From: an uncultured Sutterella sp.
GTDB lineage: Bacteria; Pseudomonadota; Gammaproteobacteria; Burkholderiales; Burkholderiaceae_F
DNA: 64,000 bases
Assembly: GCA_905206365.1 (NCBI GenBank)
Contig: CAJLHF010000003.1
Coordinates: 1-64,000, forward strand
Direction: 5' to 3'
The translations under genes and the position numbers were made by a program. The notes under the pieces are model-generated. The model saw only the letters and a program-made list of their open reading frames with translations, searched no databases and was not told the DNA's origin. Positions 51,492 to 63,575 of the stretch are shown in pieces. Position 1 is the first letter of the stretch. Every line of letters starts with the position of its first letter.

Positions 51492-52459
51492 TGGTGTTCC
51501 TCTCCCGTCGTACGCTCCTCGGAGCAACTTCCGCCGCCGCGTTCCTTGCGACCCTTCCCTTGGCGCGCACCGTGTCGGCCGAGGTCGTTGCAGCCGCCGT
51601 CCACGCCACGGCCCCGAAGGACCCGAAGCGCGTCGTCTGCATCGACTACGCAACGCTCGACATGATGCGTCTCTGGGGCGTTGAGAACCGCATCGTCGGT
51701 GCGGCGGCCCTCTCGAGCGTGCCGTTCCTTGCGCCCTTGCCCGAGGGTCTTCCCGTGACAGGCGGCCTCAAGGACGCGAACCTCGAAGCGATTGCGGCTC
51801 TGAAGCCCGATCTCATCGTCATCACGGGGCGCCTCGCGCGTCGCGAAAAGGAGATCGGTTCGGTGGCGCCCGTTCTTCTCGTCACGCCCGATCAGCGGAA
51901 CGGGGCGCTCGCGAGCTACGGCACGAACCTCCTCACGGTCGCGAGCCTCTTCGGAAAGACGGACGCCGCGAACGCCCTGATCGACGAGGCGAAAGCCCGT
52001 GTTGCGGCGATTCGCGGGCGCGCGGCCGGAAAGAGCGCCGCCGTCCTCATGGTGAACGAAGGCCGCATCGGGATGCTAGCGCCTCAGGGCCGCTGCTCGA
52101 TGATTTCGGCCGAAATGGGTTTTGCGAACGTCGTTCCGCCCCGCAAGGGGCCGGCTCCCAAGAAGGACGGTTCGAAGTCCGATGCGGAAGCGTTAGCGAA
52201 CGCAAACCGCAAGACGCTTGAAGACCTGAAGCGCCTCCATCCCGAGTACGTCTTCGTCCTCAACAAGGACATCGCGGTCGGGCGCAAGCCCGCGACCGAC
52301 TACCGGGCGATCTTCGGTGCGGACTGGGATCAGCTGCCCGCCGTCAAGGCGGGTCGCGCCTTCGAACTCTCACACGCGGCCTGGTATCTCGGCGAAGGCG
52401 GTCCGACGGCGATGAACCTCATGCTCGCTGACGTCGAAAAGGCGGTCGGGATCAAGTGA
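51491..52459 (+). CDS. Siderophore-binding periplasmic protein 2 (Tat-exported paralogue)
   Basis: The 322-aa protein begins with a twin-arginine signal (VFLSRRTLLGATSAAAFLAT) and has the same binding-protein fold as its upstream neighbour. Matching segments are DPKRVVCIDYATLDMMRLWG, SVPFLAPLPEG, EAIAALKPDLIVITGRLARR, DLKRLHPEYVFVLNKDIAVG and MNLMLADVEKAVG. It is clearly a diverged paralogue. An insertion rich in Lys/Pro (RKGPAPKKDGSKSD, about 218-231) is absent from protein 1. The ATG at 51491 overlaps the previous stop (TGATG) with AAGGAGG 7 bp upstream; a GTG at 51488 is an alternative. Tat export implies folding before transport, which suggests a cofactor or a different ligand state (inference). 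Confidence 0.88.
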   Translation: MVFLSRRTLLGATSAAAFLATLPLARTVSAEVVAAAVHATAPKDPKRVVCIDYATLDMMRLWGVENRIVGAAALSSVPFLAPLPEGLPVTGGLKDANLEAIAALKPDLIVITGRLARREKEIGSVAPVLLVTPDQRNGALASYGTNLLTVASLFGKTDAANALIDEAKARVAAIRGRAAGKSAAVLMVNEGRIGMLAPQGRCSMISAEMGFANVVPPRKGPAPKKDGSKSDAEALANANRKTLEDLKRLHPEYVFVLNKDIAVGRKPATDYRAIFGADWDQLPAVKAGRAFELSHAAWYLGEGGPTAMNLMLADVEKAVGIK

Positions 52460-52508
52460 TCTGTTGAGTCGTGGATTATCGATTCCGACAGCGGGAATCC
52501 CGAAACCG

Positions 52509-52552
52509 AAAAAGCCGTGCATCCCTTGCAGTGCTTGGGATGCGCGGCTTTT
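52509..52552 (+). terminator. Intrinsic terminator of the siderophore ABC transporter operon
   Basis: AAAAGCCGTGCATCCC (52510-52525) pairs, with one G-T step, with GGGATGCGCGGCTTTT (52537-52552). Confidence 0.92.
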
Positions 52553-52730
52553 CGACGTTTTCGGCCTGTAGTTAAAGAAGGTCCTTCGAGTACGACCCAA
52601 AGACCGATTTTCCGGGGCCCCCGACACCCGTCCGACGAACGGCTACAATGTCGCCCGTTCCCGAAGGAGGTGTGCGACGTGCCGTCGACCACCTCCGTTC
52701 TTTTTTAACGTTTTCAAGGACTTTCCCCCC

Positions 52731-55700
52731 GTGCGTCTTCGCCAGATCAAGCTCTCGGGCTTCAAAAGCTTTGCCGATCCGACGTTGATCGAACTCAACG
52801 ACCCCTTCGTCGGGGTGGTGGGGCCGAACGGTTGCGGAAAGTCGAACGTAATCGATGCCGTGCGTTGGGTGCTCGGCGAAGGGCGTGCGAGCGAATTGCG
52901 CGGCCTCGGGATGACGGACCTGATTTTCGCGGGCTCGTCGGGCCGCGCCCCGATGGGGCGCGCGAGCGTTGAGCTCGTCTTGGAAAACGACGACGGGCGC
53001 GTTAAGGGCCCGTGGAGTGCATACGCCGAACTCTCGATCAAGCGCGTCGTCACCGCCGAAGGCGAATCGGGCTACTTCATCAACCATCAGCAGGTACGCC
53101 GCCGCGACGTGCAGGAAATCTTCCTCGGCACGGGTCTCGGCCCCAAAAGCTATGCGATCATCTCGCAGGGGATGATTTCGAACTTCATTCGCGCCAAGCC
53201 CGAGGAGCTGCGCGTCTACCTTGAAGAAGCGGCGGGCGTGTCGCTCTATAAAGAAAGGCGTCGCGAAACGGAGTCGCTCCTGCGCTCCACGCTCGAAAAC
53301 ATCGAGCGCGCCGAAGACCTTCAAACCGTGCGCGGTGAAGAAATCGCGCGCCTCAAGGAAGACGCGGGGCGCGCCGCGCGCTGGAAGGAACTCACCGACC
53401 GTCGCACCGAGTCCGAGGGGCTCCTTTACTTTCTTCAGTACGAAGACGCGAAAAACGAATTGGAGCGCGTGCGAACCGAGGGTTTGGCGACGGTCGCGAC
53501 CCTTCAGGAAAAGCGCGCCGCCTACGACGAAAGCACGGCCGAGCACGAGGGTCTTGCCAAGCGCGCGACCGCCGCCGAACACGCGCTCTCGGCCGCGGAG
53601 GTCGACGAACGCCGCGTCGAGCGTGAGCTCGCACGCCTCGAAGGGGAAGCCAAGCGCTCCATGGAGCGTCGCGCCGAAGCGGAGCGTCACCTCGCATCCG
53701 CAACCGCCACGCTCGAAGCGAAAAAAGCGCGCCTTGCGGCCGAAAACGAGCAACTTTCCGCCGACCGCGAAAGTCGGGCGGCGCTGACGGATGCCCGCGA
53801 CGAAGCGGATGCCCTGGAAGCCGAAGCCGCGGAGCGCCTCGAGGCGGCGGAAATCGAACTCGAAACGGCCGAGGAGGGACGCCGCCAAACGCGCGAGGCG
53901 CTTGAAGCGCTTCGTCGTCGCACGTCGGTCGACGAAGCCGCGCTCGGGCACGAACGCAATCGCTTGGCCGAAATCGAACGGAACCGCTCGAAAACCGAAG
54001 CGGACCGCGCGGCCGCCGAAGCGTCGCGTCCCGACGAAAAGGAAACGGCGCGGCTGCGCGACGACGTCGACGAAGCGGAAGCTGCGGCGGAAGACTGCGC
54101 CGAGCGGCTTGAAGCCGCCGAAACGCGGCTCGAAGAAACCCGGAGTCTTGCGGACGAAGCGGACAAGGCGTATTTCGCACTCCTTGCGGATCTCAAAGCC
54201 AAAGGGTCGCGCCTTTCGGCCCTTCAGGAAGTACAGGCGGGAGCCGAGCAACAGGCCGCCTTTTCCGAGTGGCTCGAAGCTCGGGGTCTCACGGGAATTC
54301 CCGCCTTTTTGGACGAAGCCCTCGTGGAGGAGGGCGCTCTCACGGCGCTCGAAGCCGTGTTGGGCGCGCGCGTGCGCACGTTGCTCTTGCGGGACCTTCG
54401 GGCAGCTTCAGGGTTTGAAAGCGAACGCCCTCCCGCGCTTTTGAGTTTTGCGGCCCCCGTTCCGGGGGAATCGGTGTCGGAAACTTCTTCGGGGGCGCTT
54501 TCCGAGGCGCTTCTCAAGCTCGGAGAGCAGTGTGCGCTCCGCCCCTTGGCGGACGTCGTCACGAGTGCTCACCCGGCCGTTGCGGCCGCCGTGCGAGATT
54601 GGTGCGCGGGCGTGGGGCTCGTGGAGTCGCTTGCGGAAGCGATGCGCGTTCGGGAGTCGATCCCCGAAGGCGTCGTACTCGTCACCCCCAAGGGTGACAT
54701 CGTCGGGCGTGCAAGCATCACGTTTTTCGCGTCCGACGCTCCCGAGAATTCGCTTCTCGCACGCGCCCAGGAAATCCGTCGTTTGACGGACGAAATCGAA
54801 GCAGCCGAGGTGGAACTGGGCCGATCGGACGACCGTCGACAAAAGGCCGCGGCCCGTGCGACGGACGCCAAGCGCGCGGTCGACGACGCGCGTCGCGGGG
54901 TATCGGAAGCCGAACGAACGCTTTCCGCCTTGAAACTCGAACTCAAAGACCGCGAAGCGGCTGCGGCCGCCTGGCGTCGTCGCGACGAAGATTTGCGCCG
55001 AAGCAGCGAAGAACTCGAAGCCGAACGCGCGGAGCGCGCTCTGGAGATCGAATCGATTCTGGAGCGACTCGAATCGGGGGCGGAGGCGCTCGAAAACGCC
55101 GAACGGGCCGATGCGACCGCCGCCGCCCGCGAAACCGCCGCCCGTGCGAATTCCGTGCGCTTGGCGCGTGAAGCGGCCGACGCACGCGAACGCGTGTCGA
55201 TTCTCGGGTTGAAAGCCAGGCAGCTTCAAGACGCGGACCTCGCGCGCACGCGCACGATCAAGGATCTGACGGACGACATCGAGCGCGAACGTCTGCGCGT
55301 CGAAGCCGCCCGTCGCACGATCGACGAGACGGATCGCGAAGAGCTTGATGCCGGAACGCGCGCCCTCGTCGAAGAGCTCGAACGGTTGCGTCGCACAAGC
55401 GCCGAAGCGCGCAACGCGCTCGAAGTCGCTCGCGCCACGCTTTCCGCCAACGAAGCCGTGAGTCGGGAGTTACAGGGCGCGATGTTGCCGCTGACGGAAG
55501 CAATCGGCACCTTGAAGCTTGCCGAAGGCGAAAAGAAGGCTTTGCTCGAGCAGTATTCGCAGCGCATGGACGAAGTGGGCGCTGACTGGACGCGCATGTC
55601 GGTGGTCGCGCAAACGCGCGGCGTCAAAATCGGCACCGTCCGAAACGAAGTCTCTCGCTTGACGGGCGAAATCGCCGCGCTCGGGCCCGTCAACCATGCG

Positions 55701-56342
55701 GCCCTGTTGCAGCTTGAAGAAGCGGAAAAAGTTTTCGAAGCGACGCGCCTTCAGATCGAAGACCTCCGTACGGCCGCGGACACGTTGGAATCCGCCATTC
55801 GTACGATCGACGCGGATACGCGAAGCCGCATGAGGGAGACCTTCGAGCGCGTGAACGCTTACTTCAAAGAGACCTTCACGGGGCTTTTCGGGGGCGGGCA
55901 CGCCGAACTTACGATGACCGGTGACGAAATCCTCGCCTCGGGGATCGACGTCACGGCGCAGCCTCCGGGGAAGAAAAACGCCTCCGTTCGATCGCTCTCC
56001 GGGGGCGAGCAGGCGCTCACCGCCACGGCGCTTGTTTTTGCCATGTTCAAACTCAATCCCGCGCCCTTCTGCCTGCTTGACGAAGTGGACGCGCCGCTCG
56101 ACGAAGCGAACCAGGCGCGATTGGCGGGCCTTTGCCTCAAGATGTCGGAGTCGACGCAATTCCTCATGATCACGCACCACCGCGTGACGATGGAATTCAC
56201 TCGGGCCCTGATCGGCGTCACGATGCGCGAGCCCGGGGTGAGCCGCGTCGTGAGCGTCGACCTGGACGAGGCCGTGCGAATCGCCGAGTCGGCTTCGGGA
56301 GATCGTGCGTCGGGCGACGCGGCCCCCGCGACGGTCGGGTAA
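52731..56342 (+). CDS. smc: Chromosome segregation protein SMC
   Basis: The 1203-aa protein has the full SMC layout. The N-terminal ATPase half has Walker A VGPNGCGKSNVIDAVRWVLG (about 30-49). Coiled coil covers about 170-500, the hinge about 510-680, and coiled coil again about 690-1000. The C-terminal half has SLSGGEQALTATALVFAMF and Walker B FCLLDEVDAPLDEANQARL. The coils are extremely rich in Glu, Arg and Ala. It condenses and organises the chromosome together with ScpAB. It starts with GTG behind AAGGA. In betaproteobacteria smc is usually followed directly by zipA and ligA; here an IS remnant separates them. Confidence 0.96.
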   Translation: MRLRQIKLSGFKSFADPTLIELNDPFVGVVGPNGCGKSNVIDAVRWVLGEGRASELRGLGMTDLIFAGSSGRAPMGRASVELVLENDDGRVKGPWSAYAELSIKRVVTAEGESGYFINHQQVRRRDVQEIFLGTGLGPKSYAIISQGMISNFIRAKPEELRVYLEEAAGVSLYKERRRETESLLRSTLENIERAEDLQTVRGEEIARLKEDAGRAARWKELTDRRTESEGLLYFLQYEDAKNELERVRTEGLATVATLQEKRAAYDESTAEHEGLAKRATAAEHALSAAEVDERRVERELARLEGEAKRSMERRAEAERHLASATATLEAKKARLAAENEQLSADRESRAALTDARDEADALEAEAAERLEAAEIELETAEEGRRQTREALEALRRRTSVDEAALGHERNRLAEIERNRSKTEADRAAAEASRPDEKETARLRDDVDEAEAAAEDCAERLEAAETRLEETRSLADEADKAYFALLADLKAKGSRLSALQEVQAGAEQQAAFSEWLEARGLTGIPAFLDEALVEEGALTALEAVLGARVRTLLLRDLRAASGFESERPPALLSFAAPVPGESVSETSSGALSEALLKLGEQCALRPLADVVTSAHPAVAAAVRDWCAGVGLVESLAEAMRVRESIPEGVVLVTPKGDIVGRASITFFASDAPENSLLARAQEIRRLTDEIEAAEVELGRSDDRRQKAAARATDAKRAVDDARRGVSEAERTLSALKLELKDREAAAAAWRRRDEDLRRSSEELEAERAERALEIESILERLESGAEALENAERADATAAARETAARANSVRLAREAADARERVSILGLKARQLQDADLARTRTIKDLTDDIERERLRVEAARRTIDETDREELDAGTRALVEELERLRRTSAEARNALEVARATLSANEAVSRELQGAMLPLTEAIGTLKLAEGEKKALLEQYSQRMDEVGADWTRMSVVAQTRGVKIGTVRNEVSRLTGEIAALGPVNHAALLQLEEAEKVFEATRLQIEDLRTAADTLESAIRTIDADTRSRMRETFERVNAYFKETFTGLFGGGHAELTMTGDEILASGIDVTAQPPGKKNASVRSLSGGEQALTATALVFAMFKLNPAPFCLLDEVDAPLDEANQARLAGLCLKMSESTQFLMITHHRVTMEFTRALIGVTMREPGVSRVVSVDLDEAVRIAESASGDRASGDAAPATVG

Positions 56343-56367
56343 AACCCACAAACAAACCGCCGAGTGA

Positions 56368-56390
56368 GCCCACGGCTTCGGTCGTTGGGG
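56368..56390 (+). repeat. Left-end hairpin of the IS200/IS605 remnant
   Basis: CCACGGC, loop TTCG and GTCGTTGG form an imperfect hairpin with a single bulged T. This is the usual form of IS200/IS605 left ends (CCCACGGCTT...). Confidence 0.7.
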
Positions 56391-56411
56391 GAAATCGGCG
56401 CTTTGAATTGA

Positions 56412-56546
56412 TTGGTGGCACATGTGATCTTCTGTCCGAAGTACCGTTGTCCAGTCCTTGTGGACGAGGAGCTACTTCATCTGCACGGTGGGATACATCG
56501 GCGAAGAAGCGTCAAGCTCCATATCGAAGAACAAAAGGGGAGCTGA
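56412..56546 (+). pseudogene. tnpA (Y1 transposase) fragments
   Basis: One frame reads AHVIFCPKYRCPVLVDEEL, the TnpA start around the conserved KYRRxVL. The next frame reads WTRSYFICTVGYIGEEAS, a C-terminal TnpA segment normally about 60 residues later. A further shift gives KLHIEEQKGS and then a stop, corresponding to the catalytic YIEEQ helix with Tyr changed to His. The central part with the HUH metal site is missing, so the gene is inactive. Confidence 0.75.
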
Positions 56547-56547
56547 C

Positions 56548-57070
56548 GTGGTAAAAACCGATCCCGACTGGCGTCATGCTGCTTGCCGGTACGGCGAGTT
56601 TCATGCAAAAAAAGAATAAGACGGCCGAGGAAAAGGCCGAACTTGAGCTTGTTAAGACCACTTAGAGGAATCTGAAGCTCAAGTACCGCCTGACGGAGTA
56701 TCAGTTTCACGAGGAAGTGGCCAAGATGCGCTCGCACTTCGGCAATCCGATTTCCATCAACGAAGCTCAGAAAGCGGCAACGGCGGCCTTCCGCGCATTT
56801 GAGCGGCGAGGCGCACCGCCTGAACAACAAGCCCCGCGGAACTCCCGTTACGATTGAGAACAAGTCAAACTCTTTCGGTTTTCGAGAAAAAGACGGCAAG
56901 CTCCTCGGGTTGAACGGATTCACGGCGAAGTTCCGAATTGCCCCGGACGACCTGCTGCTTCAGGTCTCCTTTGCGGATCGCGCGAAGTACGTCTGCATCT
57001 TCCGCCGTGAAATATCAGAGGTTCTCGTCAGTCTATTGGGGCAGATTCCGCACCCTTCGGGATGCGGATA
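56548..57070 (+). pseudogene. tnpB (RNA-guided nuclease) fragments
   Basis: Pieces in shifting frames match the TnpB N-terminal half. Near 56660-56790 are RNLKLKYRLTEYQFHEEVAK and NPISINEAQKAATAAFRAFE. Near 56800-57015 are GEAHRLNNKPRGTPVTIENK, SNSFGFREKDGKLLGLNGF and FADRAKYVCIFRREI. In-frame stops occur near 56666 and after ERRGAPPEQQAPRNSRYD. The RuvC nuclease domain and zinc finger are deleted. TnpB cuts DNA using a guide RNA made from the element's right end; this copy cannot. Confidence 0.75.
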
Positions 57071-57079
57071 AGGTCTCAC

Positions 57080-57182
57080 CCGGCCGCAAGGTACGGGCTT
57101 GTTGGAAAGCGGGAACTTCGGGACCTTTCGGCTTCGGTCGAAAGAGCCCCGCGACTTTAGTCGTCGGGAGTAATCAGTCACA
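57080..57182 (+). ncRNA. Relic right end, omega-RNA-like segment
   Basis: The last tnpB codons and the right-end hairpin CCCGCGAC-TTTA-GTCGTCGGG (57148-57168, one bulged T) are followed by GAGTAATCAGTCAC. In active elements this region forms the 3' part of the guide (omega) RNA. Whether it is still transcribed is unknown. Confidence 0.5.
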
Positions 57183-57350
57183 AATTACCGGAGCTCCTGT
57201 GCCACGGCCCCGTTCATCGGCGAACGCGCGGGTTACAATGCAACAACGCAAACCCCGCGGTTTTCGCCGCACACGGGCGGCCCGACGCGCTACGGCGTCG
57301 GTGTCGCGGATCGTCTTCCAACGCACATCAATTCTTCGCTTCCGAGCATC

Positions 57351-60919
<3,569 letters not shown>

Positions 60920-61009
60920 GATCGAACGTCCGCTCCCGAATCACCGCTTTCCTCGTTGCCCTTTTTCAGACGCCCCCGGTTTTCTCGGGGGGCGAAGGAT
61001 TTCAGTCCC

Positions 61010-61777
61010 ATGTATGCGCTTATCGGCGGATCGGGGTTCACGTCGAACGATGTCGTGACCGACCGCGAAGAAATCGAAATGACCACCCCGTACGGCATCC
61101 CCTCGGCGCCGCTCGTCTTCGGGCGCCTCGGCGGCACGCCGATCGTCTTTCTGCGCCGGCACGGCGTGAACCATCAGTTCGCTCCCCATCGCGTGCCCTC
61201 GCGCGCGAACCTCTGGGCCCTGAAGCAGGCCGGAGTCGAGGGGGTCATTGCGGTCGCCACCGTGGGCGGTATCGCCGCCGACATGGGGCCGGGCGGGATT
61301 GCGCTTCCCGATCAGCTGATCGACTACACCTGGGGCCGCGAAGCGACCTACTACGACACGCCGGAAGCGGGCGTGAAGCACGTCGACATGACGCACCCCT
61401 TCGATCGCACGCTCTCGGCGGGTCTTGCGGCCGCGGCGACACGCATCGGGCGCACGGTGCGTACGGGCGGCGTCTATGCCGCCACTCAGGGGCCGCGCCT
61501 TGAAACGGCGGCCGAAGTCGAGCGCTATCGTCGCGACGGGGCCGACATGATCGGCATGACCGTGTATCCGGAATGCGCGCTCGCGCGCGAGTTGGGGCTC
61601 GCGTACGCTCCCGTCTGCGTCTCGGTGAATCACGCGGCGGGAATCGGTACCTCGAACGAAGGGATCGACTTCGAGGCGCTCAAGGACACGGTTGCCGAAG
61701 CCGTGGTTTCGGTGGTAGACATCGCGAAGGCGTTCGTGGCGTTCGAAGCTCTCAAGACGCCTGCCGCCGAGCGATAA
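61010..61777 (+). CDS. S-methyl-5'-thioinosine/thioadenosine phosphorylase
   Basis: The 255-aa protein belongs to the MTAP/PNP trimeric phosphorylase family. It has the phosphate-binding IGGSGF, FLRRHGVNHQFAPHRVPSRA, TVGGIAADMGPG and YAATQGPRLETAAEVERYRR, and then MIGMTVYPECALARELGL near the substrate. It would cleave 5'-methylthioinosine or methylthioadenosine to the base and methylthioribose 1-phosphate, recycling the by-product of polyamine synthesis. Related proteins in Pseudomonas use methylthioinosine; I cannot decide between the two by eye. The ATG at 61010 starts the family sequence MYALIGG, with GAAGGA upstream. def follows after 17 bp, probably in one transcript. Confidence 0.87.
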   Translation: MYALIGGSGFTSNDVVTDREEIEMTTPYGIPSAPLVFGRLGGTPIVFLRRHGVNHQFAPHRVPSRANLWALKQAGVEGVIAVATVGGIAADMGPGGIALPDQLIDYTWGREATYYDTPEAGVKHVDMTHPFDRTLSAGLAAAATRIGRTVRTGGVYAATQGPRLETAAEVERYRRDGADMIGMTVYPECALARELGLAYAPVCVSVNHAAGIGTSNEGIDFEALKDTVAEAVVSVVDIAKAFVAFEALKTPAAER

Positions 61778-61794
61778 CGAAAAGGAACGTCTCC

Positions 61795-62313
61795 GTGCAG
61801 CGTCCCGTTCTTCGAATGGGGGATCCGAACCTCGTCACGGCCTCGGTTCCGGTTCGCGAATTCGGCACGACCGAATTGCGCCGACTTGCGGGCGATCTTT
61901 GGGACACCATGGATCGCGAAGGTGGCTGCGGCCTTGCCGCTCCTCAGATCGGCGTCAACCTTCGCGTGATCTGCTTCGGGTTCAAATCCAAAAATCCATT
62001 GTGCGAAGGGCGTTCGATTCCGCAGACCGTGCTTGTCAACCCCGTGATCGAGCCGATCGGGGAGGAAACGGAAGAAGACTGGGAAGGGTGTCTGTCGCTT
62101 CCCGGTTTGCGGGGCGTCGTGCGCCGCGCAAAGAAAATCCGCTACAGGGGATTCGACATCGAGGGGAACCCGATCGAGCGGACGGCCGCCGGCATGCACG
62201 CGAGGGTCGTGCAGCACGAAACGGATCACCTCGACGGGATCCTCTACGTGATGCGGGTCGAAGACTGGACGAAGTTCGGCTTCCGAAAGGAAATCGAAAA
62301 GAACGAAGGCTGA
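61795..62313 (+). CDS. def: Peptide deformylase
   Basis: The 172-aa metalloenzyme removes the formyl group from new polypeptides. All three motifs are present: GCGLAAPQIGVN, EGCLSLPGLRGVV (metal Cys) and the metal-binding helix VQHETDHLDGIL. It starts at GTG 61795 with AAAAGGA 8 bp upstream; earlier in-frame starts would run into the phosphorylase gene. The context, behind a methylthio-nucleoside phosphorylase and not beside fmt, suggests it could be an additional copy (inference). A bidirectional terminator follows. Confidence 0.95.
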   Translation: MQRPVLRMGDPNLVTASVPVREFGTTELRRLAGDLWDTMDREGGCGLAAPQIGVNLRVICFGFKSKNPLCEGRSIPQTVLVNPVIEPIGEETEEDWEGCLSLPGLRGVVRRAKKIRYRGFDIEGNPIERTAAGMHARVVQHETDHLDGILYVMRVEDWTKFGFRKEIEKNEG

Positions 62314-62350
62314 GCGGCCGGACTTCCGGATCCCGAACGTCCCCGAAACG

Positions 62351-62386
62351 AAAACGCCCCGTCGCGTGCAACGCGAGGGGCGTTTT
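62351..62386. terminator. Bidirectional terminator between def and the GntR regulator
   Basis: AAAACGCCCC (62351-62360) pairs with GGGGCGTTTT (62377-62386), with inner TCGCG/CGCGA pairing and further Ts on the right. Confidence 0.93.
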
Positions 62387-62409
62387 GTTTTTCATTCGAC
62401 GAAAGGAAA

Positions 62410-63087
62410 TCAAGCCTGCAGCATGTCGACCTGTTCGCGCAGGTGTTCGCGCAGGAGTTCCTTCGCGAGGTCTTCTTCGCCGCGTTTGATGGCCTGGAGG
62501 AGTTCGCGCTCCTGACGGGCGATGTTGAGGAAGAATTCCGGATTGTTCTGCGGAAGGGTCGAGGTCGTCTTTTCGAAGTACGTGACGAGCGCGGCCGAGA
62601 AGACCTGGAGGACGCGGTTCCCGCAAGCTTCAAGGAGCAACAGGTGAAATTCGCGGTCCCAACGGTCCGCTTCCTGCGTGTTTGCGGCGTTCGCTTCGAT
62701 GCGGTTGATTGCTTCGTCGAGTCGCCCGAGCAGTGCGGGTGTCACGCGACGGATCGCGAGCGGAATGATGTCGACTTCGATCAGGAGGCGCGCTTCGATG
62801 AATTCGCGGATGTCGAAGTTGGCGATGTCCATCTGAACCTGAATCTGCGCGGAGAGGTTCTTCGGGCCGAGATTGTTGACGGTCATGCCGCGCTTCGGCG
62901 CGCGGTCGACGACGCCCATCTGAGAGAGAACGCTCAATGCCTTGCGAATCTTGTAGCGCGTCACGCCGAAGCGGGTGGCGAGTTCCGTTTCGGTATCGAT
63001 GCGTCCGCCCGACTTGGCCTGGCGGAGAATGTGTTGATGAATCGCGCGAAAGAGCGCTTCTTCATCGACCAACGTGTCTTTTGTCAA
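62410..63087 (-). CDS. GntR-family (FadR/FCD type) transcriptional regulator
   Basis: The 225-aa protein has an N-terminal winged helix (about 10-70; TETELATRFGVTRYKIRKAL, SVLSQMGVVDRAPKRGMTV). An all-helical FCD effector domain follows (about 90-220), with FIEARLLIEVDIIPLAIRRV and WDREFHLLLLEACGNRVLQV. The Asp and His residues there commonly bind a metal and a carboxylate ligand. The start codon appears to be TTG at 63087 with GGGGA 6 bp upstream, since no ATG is available in frame. It stands alone; the target is unknown and no metabolic gene is adjacent. Confidence 0.88.
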   Translation of the reverse strand: MTKDTLVDEEALFRAIHQHILRQAKSGGRIDTETELATRFGVTRYKIRKALSVLSQMGVVDRAPKRGMTVNNLGPKNLSAQIQVQMDIANFDIREFIEARLLIEVDIIPLAIRRVTPALLGRLDEAINRIEANAANTQEADRWDREFHLLLLEACGNRVLQVFSAALVTYFEKTTSTLPQNNPEFFLNIARQERELLQAIKRGEEDLAKELLREHLREQVDMLQA

Positions 63088-63330
63088 AGCCGTTCCCCGG
63101 AAAGTGCCGTCCGACGGGTGTGTTCCGCCCGGGTCGGTTCCTCCGGGCAGAGACGAACGGCTGCGTGCTGTTTGGAAAAAATTGAAGTGGCGCTCATTTT
63201 AGCGCAGAGACGCGACCGCATCGGTCGACCCAAGACGAGATGAGAATCGCGCCCGGGACACGGTGTCGTCCGCCATGTATATGCGGGTTTGGGAAAGTCG
63301 GGAAGGTCGAATTCTGTTAAAATCCTCGCT

Positions 63331-63505
63331 CTTCTCGCAGAGGAGTAGCCGGGAAGGGCGTCTGAGACGCCGTTTCCGTCCGCGTCAACATACTTGGCGT
63401 CCGGTTTTCCCACCTTTCGGACCCATGGCGCGGATAGCGGGGTTGCGCGCAACGCGCACCGTGTCGGCAAGATCTGCGAAGGCATCCGATGCGACCGGGC
63501 GGGAC
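63331..63505 (+). ncRNA. yybP-ykoY manganese riboswitch
   Basis: The leader of the downstream gene contains both conserved loops of this class in the correct order. GAGGAGTAGCC (63340-63350) corresponds to GGGGAGUAGC. CGTCAACATACTTGG (near 63380-63405) corresponds to the CAACAUACUUG loop. GGCAAGATCTGCG and GACCGGGC segments follow. These loops bind Mn2+. A TTAAAAT near 63318 may be the -10 box. The class typically precedes UPF0016/Gdt1-type and MntP manganese exporters, which fits the gene after it. The exact ends are estimates. Confidence 0.82.
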
Positions 63506-63506
63506 C

Positions 63507-63558
63507 GGCGGCGGAGGCCTTCGTACGATTGTTCGCCGCCGACAGCCCGCCCTTTCTT
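63507..63558 (+). promoter_or_regulatory. Possible expression platform of the riboswitch
   Basis: GGCGGCG (63507-63513) can pair with CGCCGCC (63534-63540), followed after a short gap by a T-rich stretch (CTTTCTTTTTT). This could form a switchable terminator before the start codon at 63576. Confidence 0.4.
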
Positions 63559-63575
63559 TTTTCCCGGACCCCATC

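Larger units (their letters stand above)
56350..57182 (+). mobile_element. IS200/IS605-family element remnant with tnpA and tnpB fragments
   Basis: Between smc and zipA lie, in order, a left-end hairpin (56368-56390), pieces of a Y1 transposase, pieces of TnpB and a right-end hairpin (57148-57168). Both hairpins carry one unpaired T in the 3' arm, a feature recognised by Y1 transposases in IS608. The whole is about 0.83 kb, whereas tnpA-tnpB elements are about 1.7-2 kb, so large internal deletions have occurred. Ends are estimated from the hairpins. Confidence 0.8.

Noticed and set aside
53000..55700. Apparent repeats in smc resembling duplicated DNA
   Set aside because: These are the Glu/Arg/Ala-rich coiled-coil heptads of SMC; no DNA-level repeat units are evident.
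61795..62313. Phosphorylase and deformylase as a new functional pair
   Set aside because: They are only 17 bp apart, but both are ordinary housekeeping enzymes with unrelated reactions, so adjacency alone does not support a new system.
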